From Paludibacter sp. (GTDB lineage Bacteria; Bacteroidota; Bacteroidia; Bacteroidales; Paludibacteraceae): 64,000 nt of DNA. The first letter of the stretch is position 1, and the number at the start of each line of letters is the position of its first letter. The notes below the pieces were generated by a model, which was not told the origin of the DNA, ran no database searches, and saw only the letters and a list, made by a program, of their open reading frames with translations. This document shows positions 54,069-63,149 of the stretch, in pieces. The DNA lies in contig JARLGX010000003.1 in assembly GCA_031292575.1 (NCBI GenBank), positions 178,578 through 242,577 of the forward strand, given 5' to 3'. The position numbers and the translations under genes are program-made.

Positions 54069-54542
54069 ATGAAAATAATACTTTTAACCGTTGGAAAAAC
54101 AACAAATTTACATTTAATCAAACTTCAGGACGAATATCAAAATCGGTTAAAGCATTATGTCCCTTTTGAATTAGCTGTTATTCCTGAATTAAAAAACACC
54201 AAAAACCTTTCCATGGCCGAGCAAGTTGAAAAAGAAGCAGATTTAATACTCAAACTATTGGAAATAAATGATGAAGTTATTTTGCTTGATGAAAAAGGAC
54301 AGCAACATACTTCTGTGGGTTTTTCAGAGTTTATTTCAAAAAAAATGTTGGCTTCGCATAAACGCATGATTTTTGTTGTGGGGGGACCATATGGATTTTC
54401 AGAAAGGATTTACCAGCGTGCAAATGGAAAAATATCGCTGTCGGCAATGACATTTTCTCATCAAATGATTCGATTAATATTTGTTGAGCAGCTTTATCGT
54501 GCCATGACAATTCTTAAAGGAGAGCCGTATCATCATGAATAA
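54069..54542 (+). CDS. rlmH: 23S rRNA pseudouridine-1915 N3-methyltransferase
   Basis: SPOUT-class methyltransferase acting on helix 69 of the large subunit. 157 residues, normal length. The SAM-binding knot carries FVVGGPYGFSERIYQRA and SLSAMTFSHQMIRLIFVEQL, ending with the RlmH-specific GEPYHHE. It is divergent from DUF4783-nadC and upstream of the histidine kinase gene. Confidence 0.96.
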   Translation: MKIILLTVGKTTNLHLIKLQDEYQNRLKHYVPFELAVIPELKNTKNLSMAEQVEKEADLILKLLEINDEVILLDEKGQQHTSVGFSEFISKKMLASHKRMIFVVGGPYGFSERIYQRANGKISLSAMTFSHQMIRLIFVEQLYRAMTILKGEPYHHE

Positions 54543-54582
54543 CAAATTTTTAAATTGGATGGCAAATTAAATTCGTTGGAAT

Positions 54583-57500
54583 ATGCATGTAAATCGCAAA
54601 AAAAGTATCAATTTATATTTAATTATAGCGTTGGCAGTAAGTGTCATAGCGGGTTTTGTATGCGATTACTATTATGATGCTTCGCCGGAGCATGCCATTC
54701 ATATTAAAAAATTTCAATCCGAAATTATTAAAAAAGAAAGTCAAGCTTCTGAAACTTTAGATGAATTGAAACTGAAAATTACCCATTCTCCCATTGATTC
54801 GTTAATCCAATTTCAGTTTAAAGATAAGGACATTTCCTATTTCGTTTTTGACAAAAAAGGATTGATTTTTTGGTCGGACAATCACCTTGACATTAGCAAT
54901 ATTACTTTCCCCGATACAACAAACTGGCAATTTACTCAATTGCCAAATTCACAGTGTATTTGTCATTTAATTCGGTTTAAATCAACAAAAATATTAGCTT
55001 TAATAAATATAAAAAATAATTTTCCATACGAAAACGCCGAGTTAATTAACACCTTTTCTGAAAGTTTCAAAATGGATAAGCAAATTCAGCTTATAGCCGG
55101 AAAAGCAACTGACAAACAAGCCATTTTTAGTTCTAACGGGAAGTATTTATTCACTCTTTCCGAACCTAAAACGCCAATTTATAACGAAACATGGGCATTA
55201 ATAGGACTCATAATCAATTCATTTGCTTTTTTATTACTATTTATAATTTATGCCCATTCGTCCCATTTAATCAAAAGAAAATATCTTAAATTAAAAACAT
55301 TTGTTTATTTGTCATTTTCTGTTGGAATTGCTCTTGGGTTTTGTTTGTATTTTGACTTTCCGACATTGATGTTTCTGAATAAGTTATTCACACCCCTCCA
55401 ATATGCATCGAACCCGTTTTTGGCATCAATCAGCCATCTTACGGTAGTGACCGAATATCTTATGTCTACTATTTATCTGTTTTACTTCCATACAAACACA
55501 AATGCTTTAAAATCCAGGGTAAGCCATATATTCTTACAAATCATTTATGCTTTATATTTTGTATTGGTGTATTATATTTTGAGCAGTTTGATTTATAATT
55601 CAAGTATTCAACTCAATATACTCAGTTTTAATAATGTATCTATCCTAAGTTTATGGGTTCATTTTCTGATACTGGTATTTGGAATCGGATTGTTTTTATT
55701 GTTTTTTAAAGCGCATACCTGGTATAAAATCAAACATCGTTTATTTCAGGCTTTTGTTATTGATTTAGTACTATCTGCATTGCTTTACGGGATATGTTTT
55801 CTAATTTCGCCCGAAAATGCCATCCTGCTATCAGTTTCATTTACGGCACTTTGGATGCTGTATTATTTGACGTTTGCGATAGCAAAATATAAAAACGTTT
55901 ACGGAAATCTGGCCATTTTGGTTTTTGGGTTTACTGTTTTTCTGGTTTGTAATTCATATATAATTAACAACAATAAAAAAATTAATAAATACAAAGTTCT
56001 AACTCAAAACATATTTATCAACGGCAATACGGAAAATGACCGAATGGCCGATATCATGCTTGAAGAGCTTGACCATAAAATTAATTACGATAGAAAAATA
56101 GGAAAATTGATAATTAAGACAGATTCGTTAACTCCTGCCAATGAATATTTAAACAGAACTTATCTTCGGGGTTTTTGGAATAAATACGATATGCGGTTAA
56201 ATGCAACCACTATCCATTCAAATTTATACAATGAATATGCTCAGTTTTTGGGAGCTTATGGATCAAAACTGAAAGGAACCCATTTTTACAGTGTGGCTGC
56301 AAATGAGAGCAACATGACGTATATAGGTAAGTTTCAGTCAAATTTTAATCGTTCTGATTCAATATTCTTTTTCATGGAATTCTATCCACGTAGAAATTTT
56401 AAAAGTTATAGTTTTCCCAATTTACTTATTGCCTCTGCACCCGATATTCAAACTCAATTAAACATTGCCATAGCAAAATATGAGAATCAAAAATTAATTT
56501 ACTCGTCCGGTAAATACGAATACTCGCAAGACAATAACTGGATTCCAAAAAACAAAACCGATTTCTTTACTATTCAGAATAAAGGCTGGATTTATTATAT
56601 ATACACGCCTAATAAGAAAAGCTATATTGTAATTACTGACGAACAACCAGTTGAATCATTAGCATATCTGCTCTATTTTATCTACACCTTTTTAGCATTT
56701 TACGTTCTTTGTTCGCTGATTGTTTGGTCGTATTTATTTTTCCGAAACAAAGAAAATTTTCGAATTGGTTTAACGGCAAAGTTTCAATACACGTTTATAG
56801 CCCTGTTAATTCTTAGTTTTATAGGCATATTTTATGTGTCAGTTAATTTTATTCAACAGAAATACCAGGATGAGCAAATTACAAATCTTGATAACAAGAA
56901 AAGTTACATACAAAAAGCATTGCAAGATTTATATTACTGGAATCAGGATTTAAACGCATTAAACACTCAGGCTTTAAATTTCGATTTGCAGGACCTCTCC
57001 TATATTTACCATACCGATATTCATGTTTACGACAATCGCGGCGTATTGATTGGCAGTTCGCAACCAATAATATTCAATAAAAAGCTGATAAGCTCCCGAA
57101 TAGCTCCAAAACCATACTTCTCAGCATCGTCCAATGTTAATCAATACGAACACATTGGCAAGCTGACTTATCTTACGGGCTATACCGATTTTAATAACGG
57201 TGATTTTCTGCAAATCGGTTATATTGCAGTGCCTCAGTTTTTCAGTCAGGACGAAATAAGAAGCGAGATTGAAAGCTTTCTGGCAGTAATTATCCACATC
57301 TACCTTATCATTATTATACTGGCGGTTTTGCTAAGTTTATTTATTGGCAAACAACTTTCGGCACCACTTATAATGCTCGAAAACAAGCTGAAAGAAATGC
57401 GCCTGGGACGAAGGAACGAAAAAATAGAATACAACCTGAATGATGAAATTGGTCAATTGGTAATTCAATATAACCGCACTGTAGATGAACTGGAACAAAG

Positions 57501-58197
57501 CGCGCAACTGTTGGCAAAATCGGAACGCGAATCGGCTTGGAAATCGATGGCACGGCAAGTAGCACACGAAATCAACAATCCGCTCACACCCATGAAACTA
57601 ACCATCCAGCAATTGCAGCGGACAAAGAAAATGAATGATGAACGGTTTGACGATTATTTTGAAAAATCAAGCGTTATGCTTATCGAACAAATTGATAATT
57701 TGTCGCGCATAGCCGGTACATTTTCCAACTTTGCACGTATGCCCGAAGCTAATTTCGAAAAAGTGGATATTGCTTCTAAAATTTATTCTGTGGTTCAATT
57801 ATTTGCCAATAACAATGAAGAAGTTCAAATGGATTATCATGGGGAAAAGAATGGAATATATGTTTTTGCTGACCCTGAACAATTGGTACAAGTATTTAAT
57901 AATTTATTAAAAAACGCTATTCAATCCATTCCGGTTGAAACAGAAGGAATTATTCAAATAAGCCTTAAAGCAGCGAATAATCGGATCATAATTGAAATAA
58001 CCGACAATGGAATAGGCATTGACAATGAAAACCATCACAAGCTATTTGTACCGAACTTCACCACCAAAACTACAGGTATGGGGTTGGGATTGGCTATTTC
58101 AAAAAACATTATAGAACTATCGGGCGGAAACATAACCTTCACTTCAGAACTGAATAAGGGAACAACCTTTGTAATTGAGTTACCTCAGGCCGAATAA
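54583..58197 (+). CDS. Large multi-pass sensor histidine kinase (1204 residues)
   Basis: Order: a membrane helix (about 11-29) and extracytoplasmic region; a block of several helices (about 205-460); a second large extracytoplasmic region (about 480-680); two helices (about 685-755); a further sensor region (about 760-890); a helix (about 895-920); HAMP (about 920-975, GKQLSAPLIMLENKLKEM); and the kinase core. Phospho-acceptor His995 is in RQVAHEINNPLTP, with the N box NNLLKNAIQ, G1 TDNGIGID and G2 TTGMGLGLAISK. The core resembles NtrY-type kinases. No response-regulator gene is adjacent, so its partner is elsewhere. Stimulus unknown. Confidence 0.9.
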   Translation: MHVNRKKSINLYLIIALAVSVIAGFVCDYYYDASPEHAIHIKKFQSEIIKKESQASETLDELKLKITHSPIDSLIQFQFKDKDISYFVFDKKGLIFWSDNHLDISNITFPDTTNWQFTQLPNSQCICHLIRFKSTKILALINIKNNFPYENAELINTFSESFKMDKQIQLIAGKATDKQAIFSSNGKYLFTLSEPKTPIYNETWALIGLIINSFAFLLLFIIYAHSSHLIKRKYLKLKTFVYLSFSVGIALGFCLYFDFPTLMFLNKLFTPLQYASNPFLASISHLTVVTEYLMSTIYLFYFHTNTNALKSRVSHIFLQIIYALYFVLVYYILSSLIYNSSIQLNILSFNNVSILSLWVHFLILVFGIGLFLLFFKAHTWYKIKHRLFQAFVIDLVLSALLYGICFLISPENAILLSVSFTALWMLYYLTFAIAKYKNVYGNLAILVFGFTVFLVCNSYIINNNKKINKYKVLTQNIFINGNTENDRMADIMLEELDHKINYDRKIGKLIIKTDSLTPANEYLNRTYLRGFWNKYDMRLNATTIHSNLYNEYAQFLGAYGSKLKGTHFYSVAANESNMTYIGKFQSNFNRSDSIFFFMEFYPRRNFKSYSFPNLLIASAPDIQTQLNIAIAKYENQKLIYSSGKYEYSQDNNWIPKNKTDFFTIQNKGWIYYIYTPNKKSYIVITDEQPVESLAYLLYFIYTFLAFYVLCSLIVWSYLFFRNKENFRIGLTAKFQYTFIALLILSFIGIFYVSVNFIQQKYQDEQITNLDNKKSYIQKALQDLYYWNQDLNALNTQALNFDLQDLSYIYHTDIHVYDNRGVLIGSSQPIIFNKKLISSRIAPKPYFSASSNVNQYEHIGKLTYLTGYTDFNNGDFLQIGYIAVPQFFSQDEIRSEIESFLAVIIHIYLIIIILAVLLSLFIGKQLSAPLIMLENKLKEMRLGRRNEKIEYNLNDEIGQLVIQYNRTVDELEQSAQLLAKSERESAWKSMARQVAHEINNPLTPMKLTIQQLQRTKKMNDERFDDYFEKSSVMLIEQIDNLSRIAGTFSNFARMPEANFEKVDIASKIYSVVQLFANNNEEVQMDYHGEKNGIYVFADPEQLVQVFNNLLKNAIQSIPVETEGIIQISLKAANNRIIIEITDNGIGIDNENHHKLFVPNFTTKTTGMGLGLAISKNIIELSGGNITFTSELNKGTTFVIELPQAE

Positions 58198-58379
58198 AAC
58201 AAAGCATCACCACAAGCCATCAGAAATCTAAGAAATTCGGGATAGCTAAATACTTCTTTTAAGTGTGAATCATACAACTTTTCGTAAAAGTTATGTAACA
58301 TTTTCTTTCCTGTGTATGCATACATTTGTAGCGTTATAAAAAACAGTTATTACTTCATTGTAATTAAAAGCATACAAGA

Positions 58380-59567
58380 ATGAAAACAATCAAAAGTATT
58401 TCAATAATTTTTCTTTTCATGTTGACCATGTTTGCACAACCGTCAACAGTGGATGCACGTATTCAGGTAGGCATTTCTATACGGGTGCGACATGCTCCAC
58501 CCGCTTTACCTTATTATGTACAACCCTATTGCCCGGTTGATGGCTATCTGTGGATACCCGGTTATTGGGCATACAATGAAGCTTATGATGATTACTACTG
58601 GGTATCGGGAGTTTGGATAAGACCACCTCATTACGGCTATTTATGGACACCTTGTTATTGGGGCTTCAACAATGGTTATTATGGTTTTCATAATGGCTAC
58701 TGGGGTCGTAGTATCGGTTATTACGGTGGTATAAACTATGGGTATGGGTATAACGGGTATGGGTATAACGGTGGCAGATGGAGTGGCAACCATTTCAGGT
58801 ATAATACAGCAGTAATGAATGTAAATAGAAACATAGTACACAACACCTATGTGGACCGAACCTCCATACATAACAATAATGCCGGCAATCGTTCCAGCTT
58901 TAACGGACCGGGCGGTATAAGGACATTACCAACGGCACGCGAAAAAGTAGCCATGCGTCAAACACATGCCAGACCTACAGCCGCACAAACTACACACCAA
59001 CAAGTTGCAAGCAAAAACCGAAGTCAATTTTCATCAGTAAACAAAGGTAAGCCTGCAAACACAACAGTCAATAAAGCCGGAGGACGTAATACAAAACAGC
59101 AGATTCAAAAAGGAGCTTACAATAACCAGCAAATTCAAAGGCAAGTAGTAAACAAAAAGCAAAACCAATCGTCAACAGTAAATAGAAATCGTCCGGTCAA
59201 TTCTACGAATGTAAAACAACAAAGAGCAAACCAACAAAGTCAAAAATCGGTTAATAATATTCAGAGATCTACGAATCGTTCAACAAATATGAACGGAACC
59301 AAACCGAACCAAACTATGCGTTCTGTCAGACAACAAAATAACCAAACTGCTCCAAAACAACAACAAAGACAACAGCAGCCTCAACAACAGAGACAACAAC
59401 AAGTTCAGCAACAAAGACAGGAGCAGCCTCAACAACAGAGGCAACAGCAAGCTCAACAACAGAGGCAACAACAGCCGCAACAACAAAGGCAACAACAAGC
59501 TCCACAACAAAGACAGCAACAGCCGCAACAACAAAGACAACAACAAAACAAAGACCAGAACCGATAA
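58380..59567 (+). CDS. YXWGXW-repeat protein with Gln/Arg-rich low-complexity tail
   Basis: 395 residues with a signal peptide (MKTIKSISIIFLFMLTMFAQ). Residues about 40-140 are rich in Tyr, Trp and Gly and contain YXWGXW-type units (GYLWIPGYW, YYWVSGVW, YLWTPCYWGF). Residues about 140-310 are Asn/Gln-rich and basic. The last 70 are a tandem QQQRQQQ(P/A/V) repeat. YXWGXW proteins are secreted; function unknown. Low complexity suggests a disordered, perhaps wall- or surface-interacting, polypeptide. A -7-like TACATTTG lies at 58321-58328. Gap 58198-58379 shows nothing else. Confidence 0.82.
   Translation: MKTIKSISIIFLFMLTMFAQPSTVDARIQVGISIRVRHAPPALPYYVQPYCPVDGYLWIPGYWAYNEAYDDYYWVSGVWIRPPHYGYLWTPCYWGFNNGYYGFHNGYWGRSIGYYGGINYGYGYNGYGYNGGRWSGNHFRYNTAVMNVNRNIVHNTYVDRTSIHNNNAGNRSSFNGPGGIRTLPTAREKVAMRQTHARPTAAQTTHQQVASKNRSQFSSVNKGKPANTTVNKAGGRNTKQQIQKGAYNNQQIQRQVVNKKQNQSSTVNRNRPVNSTNVKQQRANQQSQKSVNNIQRSTNRSTNMNGTKPNQTMRSVRQQNNQTAPKQQQRQQQPQQQRQQQVQQQRQEQPQQQRQQQAQQQRQQQPQQQRQQQAPQQRQQQPQQQRQQQNKDQNR
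59358..59560 (+). repeat. In-frame CAA/CAG-rich tandem repeat encoding QQQRQQQ units
   Basis: About ten units of 18-24 bases of the type CAACAACAAAGACAACAACA, differing at a few positions, all in frame in the preceding gene. Such arrays expand and contract by slippage in multiples of three, so protein length may vary between strains. Confidence 0.85.
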
Positions 59568-59590
59568 AATTATTCAAATCTGCTGCAATA

Positions 59591-59628
59591 TAAGAGCAAA
59601 CATTTAACACAAAAAATGTTTGCTCTTA
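59591..59628. terminator. Bidirectional terminator between the YXWGXW gene and the TPR regulator gene
   Basis: A 14-base perfect stem (taagagcaaacatt at 59591-59604, aatgtttgctctta at 59615-59628) and a 10-base loop, between converging genes. Confidence 0.8.
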
Positions 59629-59649
59629 CTGTAATAATTCCACCACACT

Positions 59650-61314
59650 TTATTCATTTTCAGGAACCTCTTCCACGTAGTGCATCAACCATTCTTCCAG
59701 GTCGGTTTCCTTATCTATCCCGATGCGTTTTTTAATTGTTTTTCTACGCGTATACATTGTATTCTTAGGCATATTCAATAAGTTGCAACAATCAGAGACA
59801 TCCACTTTCAAACAAATTAGGGCTATTACAATCAAATCCGGTTGAGTCAAATTGGTATATTTTTCTTGCAAGCGGACAATAATTCCATCGAATAACTGAT
59901 TAACCTCATCTATATAATACGTCCATTCTTTTTCTGCTATCACAGCCTGTTTTGTAATCTCGTCCATAAATGCGTCCTGTTTTTCCTGATGTGAAATTCC
60001 AACTTTCATCCGATTAAAATTCAACGTGTTTTCTATGCGGTTTTGAAGTTTCGATAACAACAGCTCCCGTTTCTGATTATTTTCTATTTGCATGGTCTTT
60101 AGTTCGTACTCCATGCCTTGTTTCACAAAAGCATGTTCAGCCTGCCGTCTTTTATATCTATTCTGTATCAACAAAGCAATAAGCAAGGAAATCAAAATCC
60201 CTATAAGCAAAAATGCTATCAAAATTATATGGTTACGATTAGCCAGTTTCAGCGCTGCATTTTCCTTCTCTTTTTGCGATAAATCAAATTGCTTATCAAT
60301 GCGGTAAAGCTGACTGTGATAATTATGTTGAAATATCGTATCACGATTCAGGTATGCTTTTTCAAGAAAATTAAAAGCTTTATCGAGATTTCCTTCATCT
60401 TTAGCTACATAAGCACTTGTAAGGTATCTTATTGTTTTATCATTCTTATTTTTAATATCGGTTAATGTTATATTCAAATAAAACCGGGCGGAATCAGGTT
60501 TATTTAGTTTTGAATATTCGTAAGAAAGATAAGCTGCAAAATCAGTACGTCTATCCGGGAAAAACCGATAGCCTTTTAGTATAAGTTCTTTCGAACGATA
60601 ATAGTTGGTATTATAGCAAAACATACCTTGCTGTGCAAGAACTCCAATCTGCAGAGATGTATCGTTAGTGCTTTTGGATAGTTTTAGTGCCATATTAGAA
60701 TAATACATGATAATCTCATGCTTATAATTCAGAATGTCGCAAATATTGGAAATTAGCACATAAACACAAGCCTGATCATGTATGTTTTTTGTAATTCTAT
60801 AATAGTAAAGCGATTTATTTAAATATCTCAATGACTGAGTATATAATTCATCTTGCATACACATATCACCCAGATTATAATTTACAAGTCCATTGAGTTT
60901 CATCTCGTTTGTATTTTTCAGCAAATCAGCCGCTTTTTTATAAGCACCCATGGCATCTCTATCTTTCTTGCCCTGTTGTAGGATATATCCCAATAAAAAA
61001 TAAGCCGTTCCACTTTGTTTATACAGGTTGCTATTATCGTAATACCTCACTGCAACACGAATAAGACTATCTGATTTTATATCCTGATAAAGTTTATACT
61101 GCGAGTGAGTAAAGAGCAAACACCACGCTGCATAATCTGCTTTTGAAAGTTTTTCGGGATGCTGCTGGGTTAATAATAGTTTCTGCGAACTATCCGGCTT
61201 TGAATTCAACAAAGCATCTGCCCGAAGGATCATAGCATTTTTGGTATAGCGTGGTTGGCAGGATGCTAACATGAGACAGCATACCGCAATCAACTGGAAT
61301 TTAATACATTTCAT
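59650..61314 (-). CDS. Membrane-anchored TPR protein with C-terminal helix-turn-helix
   Basis: 554 residues. The N-terminus carries a lipobox-like LASC (about 16-19). Residues about 30-340 are helical TPR-like repeats (TAYFLLGYILQQGKKD, NLGDMCMQDELYTQSLRYLN). A single membrane helix (about 360-385) is followed by a coiled coil and a C-terminal HTH-like segment (LTQPDLIVIALICLKVDVSD, then NTMYTRRKTIKKRIGI). The layout is that of Bacteroidota one-component regulators sensing outside and acting inside. A lipobox together with a later membrane helix is unusual. Signal and targets unknown. Confidence 0.8.
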   Translation of the reverse strand: MKCIKFQLIAVCCLMLASCQPRYTKNAMILRADALLNSKPDSSQKLLLTQQHPEKLSKADYAAWCLLFTHSQYKLYQDIKSDSLIRVAVRYYDNSNLYKQSGTAYFLLGYILQQGKKDRDAMGAYKKAADLLKNTNEMKLNGLVNYNLGDMCMQDELYTQSLRYLNKSLYYYRITKNIHDQACVYVLISNICDILNYKHEIIMYYSNMALKLSKSTNDTSLQIGVLAQQGMFCYNTNYYRSKELILKGYRFFPDRRTDFAAYLSYEYSKLNKPDSARFYLNITLTDIKNKNDKTIRYLTSAYVAKDEGNLDKAFNFLEKAYLNRDTIFQHNYHSQLYRIDKQFDLSQKEKENAALKLANRNHIILIAFLLIGILISLLIALLIQNRYKRRQAEHAFVKQGMEYELKTMQIENNQKRELLLSKLQNRIENTLNFNRMKVGISHQEKQDAFMDEITKQAVIAEKEWTYYIDEVNQLFDGIIVRLQEKYTNLTQPDLIVIALICLKVDVSDCCNLLNMPKNTMYTRRKTIKKRIGIDKETDLEEWLMHYVEEVPENE

Positions 61315-61355
61315 AAATTTGCCGGATAAATATTAATCAGTTTCGTCATAGCAAT

Positions 61356-61735
61356 CTACCCCAAGCCCCTAAAGGGAATGTGAAGTTACTTTTGTTTCCT
61401 AGACACATTCTCTATTGAGAATATTCTCGCATACCACTCTTAAGCCCCTTTAGAGGTTTGGGGCGGGATTTTTATTTATTTAATTTTCATCCGCCCCAAG
61501 CCCCTAAAGGGGATGTAAAGCTACTTTTGTCTCCTAATACATCAATTGGAAATATTCTCGTGTTCCACTTTTTAAGACTCTTTAGGGGTTTGGGGCGGGA
61601 TTTATATTTATTTAATTTTCATCCGCCCCAAGCCCCTAAAGGGGATGTAAAGTTACTTTTGTCTCCTAATACATTTTCTATTGAGAATATTCTCGCATAC
61701 CACTCTTAAGCCCCTTTAGAGGTTTGGGACAGTAT
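61356..61735. repeat. Palindromic ~134-bp direct repeat array, part 1 (three units)
   Basis: Three units with the landmark CCCCAAGCCCC at 61359, 61494 and 61626 (periods 135 and 132). Each has a left arm (CGCCCCAAGCCCCTAAAGGG), a middle containing or close to the perfect palindrome GAGAATATTCTC, and a right arm (CCCCTTTAGGGGTTTGGGGC) complementary to the left arm, so each unit can fold into a long cruciform. The right arm of the third unit contains the stop codon of the DUF559 gene. The apparent frame at 61458-61709 is only the translation of this repeat. Confidence 0.95.
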
Positions 61736-62105
61736 TTATATTCAAATACTTTTTTATCTCTTCAATTACATTATCAATATTATTCAACACTTCATCATTT
61801 GTAAACCGGATTACTTTCAAATTCCAGCGTTCTAACTCGGCAGTGCGATTTTCGTCATGCTCTCTTTGTGACAAATGAATCTCACCATCTACCTCAATAA
61901 TAAGTTTATGTTTATGACAATAAAAGTCAACTATAAATATATCAATTGGATGCTGTGCTTTAAAGCGTACTCCCAATTGACATTTGTTTAATCTTTCCCA
62001 TAAAACTTTTTCAGCAAAAGTCATGTCTTTCCGCAATTCACAAGCATTCTGAAATATCGTGCGCTTAGCACCATAAAACATATCTGGTAGTTCAGTCCGT
62101 TGCAT
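61716..62105 (-). CDS. DUF559 (Vsr-like PD-(D/E)XK) endonuclease embedded in the repeat array
   Basis: 129 residues. The family core is complete: GVRFKAQHPIDIFIVDFYC with Gln51, Pro53 and Asp60; then LIIEVDGEIHL with Glu71, Asp73 and Gly74; and a basic helix from Arg81 to Arg87. These are the residues expected for the PD-(D/E)XK metal site of Vsr-related nucleases. The last codons (TVPNL and stop) are read through the right arm of repeat unit 3. Upstream, a truncated repeat copy lies about 80 bases before the ATG. DUF559 proteins are common but poorly characterised. Its place inside the array suggests a link to these repeats. Confidence 0.9.
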   Translation of the reverse strand: MQRTELPDMFYGAKRTIFQNACELRKDMTFAEKVLWERLNKCQLGVRFKAQHPIDIFIVDFYCHKHKLIIEVDGEIHLSQREHDENRTAELERWNLKVIRFTNDEVLNNIDNVIEEIKKYLNINTVPNL

Positions 62106-62183
62106 AAGTCTATTTTAATTTTATCCGCGCTTAGTTCCAATAATTATAATAACGTGAATGTGAATTTACTTTATTTTTACAAT

Positions 62184-62893
62184 CTACCCCAAGCCCCTAG
62201 AGGGGATGTAAACTTTTGCCATCGCAAACCGCCCCAAGCCCCTAAAGGGGATGTGAAGTTACTTTTGTTTCCTAATACATTTTCTATTGAGAATATTCTC
62301 GTGTACCACTTCAAGTCCCCTTCAGGGGATTTAGGGGCGGTATTTATATTTATTTAATTTTCATCCGCCCCAAGCCCCTAAAGGGGATGTAAAGTTACTT
62401 TTGTCTCCTAATACATTTTCTATTGAAAATATTCTCGCATACCACTCTTAAGCCCCTTTAGGGGTTTGGGGCGGGATTTTTATTTATTTAATTTTCATCC
62501 GCCCCAAGCCCCTAAAGGGGATGTAAAGTTACTTTTGTTTCCTAATACATTTTCTATTGAGAATATTCTCGTGTACCACTCTTCAAGTCCCCTTCAGGGG
62601 ATTTAGGGGCGGTATTTATATTTATTTAATTTTCATCTGCTCCAAGCCCCTAAAGGGGATGTGAAGCTACTTTTGCCTAATACATTTTCTATTGAGAATA
62701 TTCTCGCATACCACTCTTAAGCCCCTTTAGGGGTTTGGGGCAGTATTTTTATTTATTTAATTTTCATCTACCCCAAGCCCCTAAAGGGGATGTAAAGTTA
62801 CTTTTGTCTCCTAAATACATTTTCTATTGAAAATATTCTCGCATACCACTCTTCAAGTCCCCTTCAGGGGATTTAGGGGCCGTATTTATATTT
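62184..62893. repeat. Palindromic ~134-bp direct repeat array, part 2 (one truncated and five full units)
   Basis: Landmark CCCCAAGCCCC (CTCC in one) at 62187, 62232, 62368, 62502, 62640 and 62771. The first copy is only 45 bases, then periods of 136, 134, 138 and 131. Right arms alternate strictly between type B (CAAGTCCCCTTCAGGGGATT) in units 5, 7 and 9 and type A (AAGCCCCTTTAGGGGTTTGG) in units 6 and 8. Unit 6 and 9 middles read GAAAATATTCTC. Together with part 1 there are nine copies flanking the DUF559 gene. The frame at 62100-62357 is repeat-derived. Confidence 0.95.
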
Positions 62894-63073
62894 TCTACCA
62901 CACCACACTATATATCACTACAATCTTATTTTTATCCCAAAATGGTTAGTTAAATTTTCGTATTTTGAGTCCGAAATATTTACCCTTACAAACATTCATT
63001 TTTAGACTAAAATTTTAATGCTGATAATCAGAAAATTACATTTGTAATTTCAGCTTCCCTTACCACACTTTTT

Positions 63074-63105
63074 TTTGGAAAATTTACTTTCCTCTTATAA
63101 CTTTG
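63074..63105 (+). promoter_or_regulatory. Bacteroidota-type promoter for the DUF3244 gene
   Basis: TTTG at 63074-63077, 20 bases, then TAACTTTG at 63098-63105: a full consensus match, 44 bases before the ATG. The 62894-63073 stretch between the repeats and this promoter is AT-rich with no other feature seen. Confidence 0.7.
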
Positions 63106-63149
63106 TTTGCAAAAATAAACAAATTAATTGAACCTTTAAAAATAATGTC

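Noticed and set aside
59280..59546. Minus-strand Leu-rich frame
   Set aside because: A shadow of the CAA/CAG repeat read backwards.
61458..61709. 83-residue open frame
   Set aside because: It is the translation of the 134-bp repeat (PPQAPKGDVKLLL twice), with no start signal or known family.
62100..62357. 85-residue open frame
   Set aside because: Mostly repeat-derived and antisense to the start of the DUF559 gene.
61356..62893. Possible CRISPR array
   Set aside because: Units are ~134 bases and conserved throughout, without unique spacers. They are palindromic direct repeats.
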